A stretch of 64,000 nt of DNA from G963668605 sp963668605 (lineage in GTDB: Bacteria > Acidobacteriota > Terriglobia > Bryobacterales > Bryobacteraceae): the NCBI GenBank assembly GCA_963668605.1, contig OY764903.1, positions 558,001 through 622,000 of the forward strand. The letters run 5' to 3'. The notes under the pieces are model-generated. The model ran no database searches and had not been told where the DNA came from. It was given only the letters and a program-made list of their open reading frames with translations. Positions 40,202 to 50,000 of this stretch are shown piece by piece. The position numbers and the translations under genes are program-made. Positions within the stretch are counted from its first letter, which is position 1; the number at the start of each line of letters is the position of its first letter.

Positions 40202-43200
40202 ATGTCAAACCACGTAGTGAGATTCGTTATCTTCATGCTGTCGGTGGGTCTGCTGATGGCGCAATCGGATCGCGGCACAATCACGGGCCGGGTCCTCGAT
40301 CCGAGTTCGGCGGCGGTGGCCGGCGCCTCGGTCGTGATCCAAAATCAGGAGACCGGGATTCGAACTGTGACCGCGACAAACGAAACCGGCAGCTATACGG
40401 CGTCGCAATTGGTGGTCGGCCGCTATGAGGTTTCGTTTGAGTCGAAGGGCTTTCGCAAGTATATCCGCAAAGACATTGAACTGAACGTGGCCCAGACGCT
40501 GACGCTGAACATCATGTTGGAACTCGGCCAGACGGACCAGACGGTCGAGGTGACGGCGGCTCCTCCGTTGCTTGAAAGTGCGACATCGGACCTGGGCACG
40601 GTGGTCAACCGTGATCGCGTGGTCGATCTGCCGCTGGCGGTGTCAGGCAATATGCGGCACCCCGGGGCGTTCGTATTCCTGGCCCCCGGCGTGACGGGCG
40701 ACACCTCGAATACGCAGATCAACGGGTCGCAGAGCCGCTCGAAAGAGATCCTGATGGACGGTATCGGCAGCACCAGTCCGGAGAGCGGCGGTCTGCTGTT
40801 CACCTATCCCCCTGTGGAGTCGATCAGCGAATTCAAGCTGGTAAGTAGCAACTTTAGCGCGGAGTACGGACGCACCGGCGCGGGGTTTGAAGTCTATACC
40901 ACCCGGTCAGGCGGCAACAAGTTTCACGGCGCGGTGTGGGAGTACCTGCGCAACGACCAGTTCGATTCGCGTGGTTTCATCGCGTCGAGCCGGGCGATCA
41001 ACCGGCAGAATGAGTTCGGCGCGGCCTTCGGAGGACCTGTGCTGCTGCCGGGCTATGACGGCAAGAATCGGACGTTTTTCCATTTCGTCTATAACGGGTT
41101 CCGTTATCGTGCGGGGGCGCTGAACGAGTTGGCGACGATGCCGACGCTCGACATGCAGAAAGGCGACTTTTCGAAGGTCGTGCGCGGCGCCAATCCAGTA
41201 GTGATTTACGACCCGGCGTCGACGAGAGTCGACGGGACGGGCTTCACGCGCACGGCGTTCCCCGGCAACGTGATTCCACAGGCGCGCTTTAGCACCGTTT
41301 CGCGCAACACGCTACAGTTCATCCCGGCGCCGACAAATGCCGGGCAGTTGAACAATTTTCAGGTCGTGGGTTCGCAGAAGTTCGACCGCGACGTCTATAC
41401 GATCAAGGCGGACCATCAGTTCTCGGAACGTAATCGCATCAACATGTTTTTCTTCATCAACAACCAGTCGAGCACGGCGGCGGAACGTCTGCCTGGCGCG
41501 CTGAGTCCGGCGCTGGAGGAGACGCGGCCCTCGCGCTGGATCCGCTTGAACCACGACTTGCTGGTCAGCAACACGACGCTGAACAACTTCCGCGCGGGCT
41601 ACACGAGGGAGCCGCAGATCTGGTCGCGCGTCGCTTCCGGCAAGAACTATCTGCAAACGGTGGGACTGACGGGCACGAACCCGCCGGGCGACATTCTGCC
41701 GCGCACGACCTTTGGCGACGGCCTCTCGAATTGGGGCGACGAGGTGAAGAACAAGGGCGAGCAGGTCAACAACGTGCTGCAATTGGCCGATACGTTGAGC
41801 CACACACGCGGCAACCACAGCATTAAATTTGGGATGGATGCTCGCTGGATGCAAACCAATGGAGCGGACCTGGCGAACCAGCAGGCCACGATGGCGTTCA
41901 ACTCGAACGAGACGGCGCTGCCGACGGCGGCGGGCCGCCCGTTGAGCGGGCACTCCTTTGCAAGTTTCCTGCTGGGTCAGGTCGACAACGCGAATTACGT
42001 CGGAGTCTTCGTCGTGCCCGGCAACCGCTATCGTTATTTCTCGTTGTTCTTCCAGGACGACTGGAAAGCCACGCGCAAGCTGACGCTGAACTACGGCTTG
42101 CGTTACGAAATCTATTTCCCGCGCGTCGAGGCACACAATAACTTTTCGGGCTTCGATCCAATGCTTCCGAATCCCGGCGCGGGGAATTTGCTTGGTGCGG
42201 TTGCGTTTCTCGGCGAAGGTCCAGGGCGCGACAACTCGCGGACGAGCTTCGCGGACACCTATTACAGGAACTTCGGTCCGAGGCTGGGCTTCGCCTATCA
42301 ATGGCGCGAGAAGACCGTCGTGCGCGGCGGCTACGGGCTCTTCACGGGGACGGGCAATGCGACCGCCGGCCTGCGCAGCTCGCAGCGCTACATTTACGGA
42401 TTCAACGCGGCGCCAAGCTTTGCAACGCCGGACGTCGGCGTGACCCCGGCATTCCAGTGGGACGGCGGACTGCCCACCAACTGGCCGCGCCCGCCCTTCA
42501 TCAATCCGACCGTGCAGAACGGCAGCGACGTGAACTACATTGGGAGCGGCGACGGGCGGCCGCCGTACTTCCAGAACTTCCAGCTCAGCGTGCAGCAGGA
42601 ACTGGCGGCGCGGATCATGGTGGAAGCGGCTTACGTGGGCGTCAAGGGCACACGCCTGGGCAACAATTTGATGACCTGGAATCAGGTGGACCCGAAGTAC
42701 TTGAGCCTGGGTTCGACGCTGACGCAGAACATCAGCTCGCCGGCGGCGATTGCGGCTGGAATTCAGAAGCCATATCCGTCATTCAACGGATCCGTGGCGC
42801 AGGCGCTGCGGCAGTATCCGCAATATCTGAGCGTGAGTAACAACTCGAACCCGAACGGCAGCTCGACGTATCACGCGCTGCAGATGAAGGTGAATAAACG
42901 CATGGGCATGGGTCTCGCGTTGTTGGGTTCGTACACCTGGTCGCGCTCGATCTCGGATGGAGACATCGCAGCGGGCGGAGGTCCGGGCGGGCAGGACTTT
43001 TTCAACCGGCGTCTGGAGAAGGCGATCAGTACGAATGACGTACCGCACGTCGTGGCGTTGAGCTATACCTACGAACTGCCTCTTGGCCCGGGGCGGAAGT
43101 ACCTGAGCAAGAAGGGCGCACTGGGCCATGTAGTCGGCGGTTGGCAGTTTACGGGGATTCATCAGTATCAATCGGGAAGACCCGTCGCACTGACCGCGAA

Positions 43201-43588
43201 TAACACGCTGCCGTTGTTCAACAGCGTTTTGCGGCCCGATGCGGTGGCTGGCGCAGAGCGGACGCGCACAGTGGTAAATCCGCTGGCCGATCTGTGGATC
43301 AACCCTGCGGCCTTCGCGGCTCCGGTTGGCTTCCACTTTGGCAACGCGGCCCGATCGTATTCGGATGTGCGTGCGCCTGGCTTCCTGAACGAGAGTTTCG
43401 GATTGATCAAACGGACACCCCTGACCGAGCGTGTGAACCTCACCTTCCGGGCGGAGTTCTTCAACGCCTTTAACCGGACGGTGTTTGGAGCTCCGGTGGG
43501 CAACGTCTCGGCGGGAAATTTCGGCCGGGTCAACTCTCAGGCCAACACGCCCAGGCAAGGGCAGTTAGCTCTGCGCGTCGACTTTTAA
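40202..43588 (+). CDS. TonB-dependent receptor, Oar-like, with carboxypeptidase-regulatory-like domain
   Basis: 1128 residues from the ATG at 40202, preceded by CGAGGAACAAC (good ribosome site). An ATG at 40181 is also in frame, and longer frames run back into the IS and are not coding. It has a signal peptide (FVIFMLSVGLLMAQ) and a carboxypeptidase-regulatory-like domain (about 25-110; DPSSAAVAGASVVIQNQETG, GSYTASQLVVGRYEVSF). The plug includes NGSQSRSKEILMDGIGS and VESISEFKLVSSNFSAEYGRTG. The barrel ends ALRVDF. Outer-membrane uptake of large substrates is expected; the ligand is unknown. Its promoter must lie in the short stretch left after the sulfatase fragment. Confidence 0.9.
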   Translation: MSNHVVRFVIFMLSVGLLMAQSDRGTITGRVLDPSSAAVAGASVVIQNQETGIRTVTATNETGSYTASQLVVGRYEVSFESKGFRKYIRKDIELNVAQTLTLNIMLELGQTDQTVEVTAAPPLLESATSDLGTVVNRDRVVDLPLAVSGNMRHPGAFVFLAPGVTGDTSNTQINGSQSRSKEILMDGIGSTSPESGGLLFTYPPVESISEFKLVSSNFSAEYGRTGAGFEVYTTRSGGNKFHGAVWEYLRNDQFDSRGFIASSRAINRQNEFGAAFGGPVLLPGYDGKNRTFFHFVYNGFRYRAGALNELATMPTLDMQKGDFSKVVRGANPVVIYDPASTRVDGTGFTRTAFPGNVIPQARFSTVSRNTLQFIPAPTNAGQLNNFQVVGSQKFDRDVYTIKADHQFSERNRINMFFFINNQSSTAAERLPGALSPALEETRPSRWIRLNHDLLVSNTTLNNFRAGYTREPQIWSRVASGKNYLQTVGLTGTNPPGDILPRTTFGDGLSNWGDEVKNKGEQVNNVLQLADTLSHTRGNHSIKFGMDARWMQTNGADLANQQATMAFNSNETALPTAAGRPLSGHSFASFLLGQVDNANYVGVFVVPGNRYRYFSLFFQDDWKATRKLTLNYGLRYEIYFPRVEAHNNFSGFDPMLPNPGAGNLLGAVAFLGEGPGRDNSRTSFADTYYRNFGPRLGFAYQWREKTVVRGGYGLFTGTGNATAGLRSSQRYIYGFNAAPSFATPDVGVTPAFQWDGGLPTNWPRPPFINPTVQNGSDVNYIGSGDGRPPYFQNFQLSVQQELAARIMVEAAYVGVKGTRLGNNLMTWNQVDPKYLSLGSTLTQNISSPAAIAAGIQKPYPSFNGSVAQALRQYPQYLSVSNNSNPNGSSTYHALQMKVNKRMGMGLALLGSYTWSRSISDGDIAAGGGPGGQDFFNRRLEKAISTNDVPHVVALSYTYELPLGPGRKYLSKKGALGHVVGGWQFTGIHQYQSGRPVALTANNTLPLFNSVLRPDAVAGAERTRTVVNPLADLWINPAAFAAPVGFHFGNAARSYSDVRAPGFLNESFGLIKRTPLTERVNLTFRAEFFNAFNRTVFGAPVGNVSAGNFGRVNSQANTPRQGQLALRVDF

Positions 43589-43594
43589 TGCCGA

Positions 43595-43657
43595 AGGCGT
43601 AATAACGCCTACATGAAGAAGTGACGGCGTCGTTGCCAGAAGCATCGCCGGCGTCAC
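43595..43657 (+). terminator. hairpin pair behind the receptor gene
   Basis: A 6-bp perfect stem with AATA loop at 43595-43610 is followed by a longer imperfect stem at 43621-43657. Neither has a T-run, so this is a possible terminator or mRNA-stabilising structure only. Confidence 0.35.
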
Positions 43658-43714
43658 CTCCGGTTTATGTGTTGTGTTTGGTGGTGGTGGGATCCGGCTG
43701 CAGGCAATTAGTTC

Positions 43715-43816
43715 AACAGTGCCGGGAGCGCCAGCGACCGGAGGCTGCGATTCCATCGCTTCTCATCGATAATTGAAATATTCTCGCCACCCGTCGCTGG
43801 CGCTCCGGGCACTGTT
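43715..43816. repeat. REP-like inverted repeat pair (24-bp arms)
   Basis: AACAGTGCCGGGAGCGCCAG continues into CGAC at 43715-43738; the inverted copy is at 43793-43816 with one mismatch. The 30-bp stretch 43717-43746 recurs inverted at 57231-57260 with two mismatches. It is a member of a dispersed family, also seen at 43853, 55262 and 55305. Confidence 0.75.
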
Positions 43817-43852
43817 TGACGGATTACGGATTGAAGATCGAACACCCTAACG

Positions 43853-43878
43853 GTGCCGGAAGCGGTAGCGTCCGGAGC
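43853..43878 (+). repeat. REP-like unit
   Basis: GTGCCGGAAGCGGTAGCG followed by TCCGGAGC. It is nearly the same as 55305-55330 (GTGCCCGAAGCGGTAGCG followed by ACGGGAGG). Confidence 0.6.
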
Positions 43879-44275
43879 TGGCGTGGATGCCGGCCATTCG
43901 CTTGTCTTATTACTGGTCACGACGGATCGCGGTTTATATTCCGCGTCTTTCCGGCCACTTACGCGCCGGCTTGCCTGCTGGCTGTAGACTCTGCTGCTAC
44001 ACTTTTCAGCGGATGCACCAGAATTATGTTTGCTTGATAAGCATGGCACCTGGACAGGCACATATATTCGGCATCATCGGCGGACTACACGCGAAACTAA
44101 CAAAACGAACCCAACTCCACGTTTGTTTGCAACAAATTGTTTTTCCCCAACCCACGCCAAGACCGGTGCCCGGCCATCCTCGCAAGCGGGATTTTCAGTA
44201 TGCTGGTTCAGAGCCGGGAATTCTGGCGACGCATGGCCGCGCTGGCGGCAATTTGGAAAGAAGCAAGTAATCACT

Positions 44276-45625
44276 ATGGCACTCGACGAATTTTCACGAA
44301 GGCATTTTTTCTACGGGACGCTGCTGGCTGGCGCACTACCCACTGGCGGATTCGGCAGCGTGGCGTCTTTGAAGCGGCTTGGCTATAAATCGCCCAACGA
44401 GAAACTCAATATTGCCGCTATTGGCGCGGGCGGGAAGGGCACGTCGGATATCGCTGGCTGCAAGGCCGAAAATATCGTCGCTCTCACCGATCCTGACGAT
44501 AAGAGCGCGGCACGCATGTTTCAGCAATACCCGAAGGTTCCGAAGTACAAGGACTTCAGGCGCATGTTCGACAAGGAGACGAAGAACATCGACGCAGTGC
44601 TCGTTTCCTGCCCCGACCACATGCACGCCAGTGCCGCGCTGTGGGCGATGAATCGCGGCAAACACGTCTATTGCCAAAAGCCGTTGACGCGCACCGTTTG
44701 GGAAGCGCAGGAAATGGAGCGGGCCGCAGCGAAGTTCGGGGTGGCCACGCAAATGGGCAACCAGGGCTACTCCAACCCAGGCGCGCGAGAATGCTGCGAA
44801 ATTATCTGGAGTGGTGCAGTCGGGAACGTGACCGAAATTCATGCCTGGACGGATAGGCCCGGAAAGTATTGGCCGCAGAGTCCGGCAGTCGTGCCAGAGC
44901 AAGCCGCCGTCCCGGGTACGCTCGATTGGGATGCTTGGCTCGGCGGATCCATGCCGCGGCCCTATAGCCCGGCATACCTTCCGAAAAAGTGGCGCGGATA
45001 CCCCGATTTTGGTTGCGGAGCGATCGGCGACATGGCCTGCCACATTATGGGAACGCCAAACATGGCGATGCGGCTCGGCGCGCCCAGCAGCGTCGAATGC
45101 ATTAAGAAGATCGGTCCGAGCAAATTTTGTTACCCGCAGCAGACCGTGATGCGCTTTGACTTCCCGGCCCGCGGTGCGATGCCTCCGGTCAAGATCTTCT
45201 GGTACGACAGCCTGAAGGAGCAACTCAAGTTTGACGGCGTACCCGCTGGTGAATTGATCGGCGACAAAGACCTGAACGGCAGCCTGTTCATAGGCGAAAA
45301 GGGAATGGTCACGACGGGTTGCTATGGCGAGCGCACGCGGCTGATGCCCAACGCCAAAATGAAAGACTACAAGCTGCCCGCGCAGGTGCTGACGCGCTCG
45401 CCCGGACACTACGCCGATTGGATTCGCGCCTGCAAGGGCGGAGAGCCATCCTGCTCCAACTTCAGCGTGGCCGCGCCGTTTGTGCAGTGGATGCTGCTAG
45501 GCGTGATTGCCATGAAGTTCGAAGGCAAGCTGGAATGGGACGCGCAGAAGAAGCAGTTCAGTAACAACAAAGCAGCGAACGAGTACTTGAAGCCGAAGTT
45601 CCGCAAGGGCTGGAAATTCGCTTAG
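44276..45625 (+). CDS. Gfo/Idh/MocA family oxidoreductase with Tat-type signal
   Basis: 449 residues from the ATG at 44276. The N-terminus FSRRHFFYGTLLAGALP matches a twin-arginine signal (S-R-R-x-F-F), so the folded cofactor-containing enzyme is probably exported. The Rossmann domain has LNIAAIGAGGKGTSD (45-59) and the conserved Lys135-Pro in YCQKPLTRT, where most members have EKP. The C-terminal domain has the family pattern FGCGAIGDMACHIMG. Members are NAD(P)-dependent sugar or inositol dehydrogenases; no substrate can be assigned. It is convergent with a sulfatase gene 11 bp away, which fits a role in processing glycan products. Confidence 0.88.
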   Translation: MALDEFSRRHFFYGTLLAGALPTGGFGSVASLKRLGYKSPNEKLNIAAIGAGGKGTSDIAGCKAENIVALTDPDDKSAARMFQQYPKVPKYKDFRRMFDKETKNIDAVLVSCPDHMHASAALWAMNRGKHVYCQKPLTRTVWEAQEMERAAAKFGVATQMGNQGYSNPGARECCEIIWSGAVGNVTEIHAWTDRPGKYWPQSPAVVPEQAAVPGTLDWDAWLGGSMPRPYSPAYLPKKWRGYPDFGCGAIGDMACHIMGTPNMAMRLGAPSSVECIKKIGPSKFCYPQQTVMRFDFPARGAMPPVKIFWYDSLKEQLKFDGVPAGELIGDKDLNGSLFIGEKGMVTTGCYGERTRLMPNAKMKDYKLPAQVLTRSPGHYADWIRACKGGEPSCSNFSVAAPFVQWMLLGVIAMKFEGKLEWDAQKKQFSNNKAANEYLKPKFRKGWKFA

Positions 45626-45636
45626 CGCGAAGCTGC

Positions 45637-47019
45637 TCAGTCCACTGCAACCTTAGCCCAGTCTTTGGGCGTGACCCAGCCGGGATGAGGCGTCAAGCTG
45701 TAGGACGCCTCTCCAGGCGGGACGAGCTTGATCCAGTCTTCCATGAGCTTACGCAGGCGGCTGGCGATTTCAGGCTGTTGCTGAAGCAGATCGTTCTTCT
45801 CGTAGGGATCGTTGTCGATGTTATAGAGCGACTCCTGCGGCACGTCGCAAGGCGCCTGGCCGATGCGAATGAGCTTCCACGGCCCATCGCGCAAGGCATG
45901 TTGGCGTGGCCCGCTGTCGGGCTGCACACAGAACAACAGATTCCGCCGGGGTTGTGGCGCAGCGCTGCCCTGGATGGCCGGCCAATGATTCATGCCGTCG
46001 AGGGGTTGGCGTGTTTTCGCCGGGATCCCGCAGGCCGCGGTCAGCGTCGGCAGCAGGTCATAGACGGTTAGCATTTGCGCGCAAGCGGCGGGCTTCAACT
46101 TCCCGGGCCAATACGCCAGGCCGGGGACGCGGATTCCACCCTCATAGACGTTGCTCTTGCCGGAGCGCAACGGTCCATTGTTGCCGCCGGCTGGAAGCGA
46201 ACCGCCGTTGTCGCTTAGGAACAACACGAGTGTATTGTCGAGAACCTTCTCGAGTTCCAGGCGGTGCAGCACACGCCCAATCCCGCTATCGAGCGCATCG
46301 ACCATTGCGAGGTATGTCTGACGTTTCTTGTCTTTGATTGCGCTGTACTTTTTGAGCAGATTCTCGGGTGCCTGGAGTGGCCCGTGCGGTGCGTTCCACG
46401 GCATGTAGAGGAAGAAAGGCCTGCGTTTGTCGCGCGCGGCGATCCAGCGATCGGCCTCCACTGCGACCAAGTCCGTGGAGTAGCCTTCCTCGCGAAGCGC
46501 GCTTCCATTGCGCTGCCAATCGATGCCACCATCGCGTTCGTGAGTGAAGTAATCGATGGCCCCGTTGAGGTGGCCATAGAAGTGGTCGAAGCCGCGGGAG
46601 CGCGGCAGGTGCGCCACATTTGTGTGTCCCAGGTGCCATTTGCCCGTGACGGCGGTCTGATAACCGGCGGCCCGGAACACGTCGGCCATGGTGGTTTCCG
46701 ACGGGGAGAGCCCGTAAGTAGACCATGGCCGCACAACGGTGTATCCGAGACCGAGGCGCGCGGGATTACGGCCGGTCATCAGGGCTGAGCGCGTCGGAGA
46801 GCACAGCGGGAAGGCGTAGAGATTCGTAAAGCGCACGCCTTCCCGGCAGAGCCGGTCGAGTGTTGGAGTCTGTCCCTCGCTGCCCTGGAAACCCGTGTCT
46901 TTCCAGCCGAGGTCATCGGCCAGAAATATCACGACGTTCGGGTGCTCCGCCGACGGAGCGGCCATGGCCTGTGAGCCCGCTAGCGCGGACCCGGCCAGTA
47001 AGAGATCGCGTCTGCGCAT
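45637..47019 (-). CDS. sulfatase (formylglycine-dependent arylsulfatase type), exported
   Basis: 460 residues. N-terminal MRRRDLLLAGSALAGSQAMA is a Tat-like signal. The sulfatase core has metal-binding Asp pair FLADDLGW (33-40) and the formylglycine site Cys73 in PLCSPTRSALMTGR, which must be matured by an FGE-type enzyme outside the window. Other signatures are TGKWHLGH, SDNGG and the YEGGIRVPGLAYWPG block. It hydrolyses sulfate esters; the substrate is unknown but probably a sulfated glycan given the receptor 6 bp upstream. It is the last gene of the sulfatase-receptor-sulfatase operon. Confidence 0.92.
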   Translation of the reverse strand: MRRRDLLLAGSALAGSQAMAAPSAEHPNVVIFLADDLGWKDTGFQGSEGQTPTLDRLCREGVRFTNLYAFPLCSPTRSALMTGRNPARLGLGYTVVRPWSTYGLSPSETTMADVFRAAGYQTAVTGKWHLGHTNVAHLPRSRGFDHFYGHLNGAIDYFTHERDGGIDWQRNGSALREEGYSTDLVAVEADRWIAARDKRRPFFLYMPWNAPHGPLQAPENLLKKYSAIKDKKRQTYLAMVDALDSGIGRVLHRLELEKVLDNTLVLFLSDNGGSLPAGGNNGPLRSGKSNVYEGGIRVPGLAYWPGKLKPAACAQMLTVYDLLPTLTAACGIPAKTRQPLDGMNHWPAIQGSAAPQPRRNLLFCVQPDSGPRQHALRDGPWKLIRIGQAPCDVPQESLYNIDNDPYEKNDLLQQQPEIASRLRKLMEDWIKLVPPGEASYSLTPHPGWVTPKDWAKVAVD

Positions 47020-47025
47020 GATGTC

Positions 47026-50000
47026 CTAAAAGTTGATCTTCGCCGCCACCTGGCCGACGCGCGGCAACAGGACCGTCGAGTCGACGCGCCCGAAGGTGCC
47101 GCTGCCCAGTGCTGTATTCGGGAGGCCGAACTGCGGGCGGTTGAACACGTTGAAGTACTCGAAGCGCAGTTGCAGTTTGACCTTCTCGCTCAACTTCGTG
47201 TTCTTGATCAGCGAGAGATCCTGGTTGATGATCGACGGTCCGCGCACATCGGCGAGCGTGCGGCCCACGTTGCCCAACGTGAACGAGGCCGGTTGCAGGA
47301 ATGCGCTCGTGTCGAACCATCGAGCGAGTTGCTCGCCGCGCGTGCGCGACTCTGTGATGGCTGCACTGCGCCCCGTGCTGTTCGGCCGGTTGCCGCCGCC
47401 GGGAATCGTCGCTGCGATGCTCAGCGGGTAGCCTGACCGGTACGACGAGATTCCGTTTAATTGCCAGCCGCCCACAATCGCAGCGACCAGGCCCTTCGAG
47501 GAACCTAAGAGCGCTTTGCCGGGACCGAACGGAAGTTCAGCCACGAAGCTTACCACCACATTTTGCGAGACATCCATTTCCGACAGTCCGCGTTCCGCAC
47601 GCAGGTCGTACCAGTTCTGTGTGCCGGTCGAGTTGTTGCTGGCGCCGCCGACTCCCGAGAACATATTGTTGGCGTCGGTGATGAGTTTGCCCACGGTGTA
47701 GGCCAGCAGAACGCCGAAGCCCTTCGAGAAGCGCTTGTCCACTTTCATCTGTATCGAATGATAGTTGCTGTTGGCCGACGTCATGTTGATCACGTTGACG
47801 CCAGTGTATTGAGGGTAGGGCAACAGCGTCTGACGCCGCGTGATGGTTTTTTGTGCGAAGGCCCCGACGTTGATAGTCCCATAGAAAGGATTCGTCACGA
47901 GCTGATTCAGCGCGGTCCCCAGGCTCAGGTATTGCGGATCGAGTTCGTTCATTTGCCGGTTCCTGAACGCAAGGTGAACGCCGCGGCTGCCCGCGTACGC
48001 CACGTCGATCAGGATCTGGCCCGGCAATTCGCGTTGGATGTCGAAGTTCCACTGATAGGTCTCCGGCATCACCTGGCGCGAGTCCCATACATTCAAGCCC
48101 TGTCCGAGGAACGTGGAGGCTCCGAGGGTATTGCGGGTCGGCTGCAGCAGTCCGTCGGGGAACGGATTGCTCAACAGACGGTATGGTGTCAAGCCGCCGT
48201 CGACCGTTCCGGTAAACGGAGTCGACGCCGAATAACCGGAGTTGGAGGCGAAGGCCGTGGCGACGTTGGACGTTTCGGCCGGGGAGAAGAAGATGCCCGC
48301 GCCCCAGCGCAACACTGTTTTCGGCGCGACCGACCAGGCAAAGCCGAGACGCGGTGCGAAGTTCAGCCGGTCCGGCTGCCACACATTGCGCGCATCTGGG
48401 CTGGCGAAGACAAGCCCTCCGCGCAAATCCGGGAACTGGCTGTTCTTCGCCGGGGAGGGCAGATCACGATCGAAGTAGTTGATCGAATTGTAGCGCTCGG
48501 TAAAGGGCGACTCCGTTTCGTAGCGCAGTCCCACGTTGACGGTAAAGTTGTTTGTCAGGCGGATGTCATCCTGTATGTAGGCGCCTGAATAGAAGTTTTG
48601 CAGCGACATGCCGGATATGATCGGCGCCGATCCGGACGCGGCAGTGCCAAGCAGAAAGCTTGCCACCCCCTGGCCGGAGTTGTCATAAAAAGTCAGCGGA
48701 TTCGGGCCGCGCGTGAAGGCCCGGTTAAATGTGTATGTGCCGCTGCCGCCGCCGATGAGAATGAAGTTGATGCGGCGCAGCCGCGACTCGCCGCCGATCT
48801 TCAATGTGTGCTTGCCCACGATCTTGGTGAGCGACCCGATGAGGCTATGCGTGTCGTTGCCGCTGTTGAAATAGCTCTGGCCGCCCAGCGGACTATATTG
48901 CTCGATGTTGACCGCCGGAAAGACCGGAATCTGGAACTGGCGCACGATGGAGTCGGGATAGCCGAGCGTGCGCAGGTCGAAGCCGTAGCTGCGTGTTTCC
49001 CGGAACTGATACCAGCGGGCAAGACCATACTTCAAGTTGAGGATCGTGGTCGGGCTCAAGGTGAACGCATTGTCGAGGGCGACGGTCGTCTGGCGGAACG
49101 GCGTGGTGCCGACGGCGCCCGGATCGGGCGTGGCCACGTTGCCGTAGGAATCGGGTTGCGTCAGGATGGTGCGGTTGTGGGCGACGCGCCCGAAGACACG
49201 GTATTTGCTGCTCACGGTATGATCGATGCGGCCACTTAACTGGTTCTGATCGATGCTGCGGCCAGCGTTGTTGGCGTAGTTGTTGAAGTCCGTGAAGCGG
49301 TCGCCGGGGGCATTCGGCTGCGGATAGTAGTCGATGAGTTTGCGTGCGATGGGATCGATGCGGTTGGCCGGAAGGATGTTGCCCGCGAAGGGAGTGCGGA
49401 TCGATTGCCCGGCCACGGCGGGGTTGGCGACCGTGCTGCTGGGATCGTAAACCACAACGAGTTGGCCGGTCTGGTTCAAGGTGTTCGAGAAATCGCCGCG
49501 CCGCTGCAAGCTGTTTGGAACCGCAGTCCGCAACGTATCCCCACGCCGCCAGCGTGTGCCCTGATAATCGGCGAAGAAGAACGTCCGGTTCTTTCCGCTG
49601 TACAGTTTGCCCAGGCTCAGCGGGCCGCCGATCGCGCCGCCAAACTGATTCATGCGGAAGGCGGGCGTTGACCGTCCCGCGTTCTTGTTGAAGAACTCAT
49701 TCGCGTCGAACACGTCGTTGCGCAGATATTCGTAGAGCGCGCCGTGAATCTCATTGGTGCCGGACTTCGTGGAGACATTGACCACGCCACCATTGAAGCG
49801 GCCCCACTCCGCCGAAAGATTGTTGCTCTGGACCTTGAACTCCTGCGTGGCTTCGATCGACGGAATCGTCGTAATCGTGTTGAACTGCCCCGTCGTGCTG
49901 GGCACGCCGTCGATGTGAATCTCATTGCTCATCTGACGGCCGCCGTTGATCGAGAAGTTCGTGTCCTGGTTTGTGTTGACCGTGATGTCTCCGAACTGGC

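Larger units (their letters stand above)
43589..44275. other. 687-bp non-coding region with hairpins and REP-like repeats
   Basis: No convincing gene. It starts with two hairpins behind the receptor stop: AGGCGT-AATA-ACGCCT (43595-43610) and a GTGACG/CGTCAC stem (43621-43657). It then holds the REP-like inverted pair and a third related unit (43715-43878). The remainder (43880-44270) is of mixed composition and shows nothing I recognise, apart from being the probable promoter area of the oxidoreductase gene. Confidence 0.6.
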
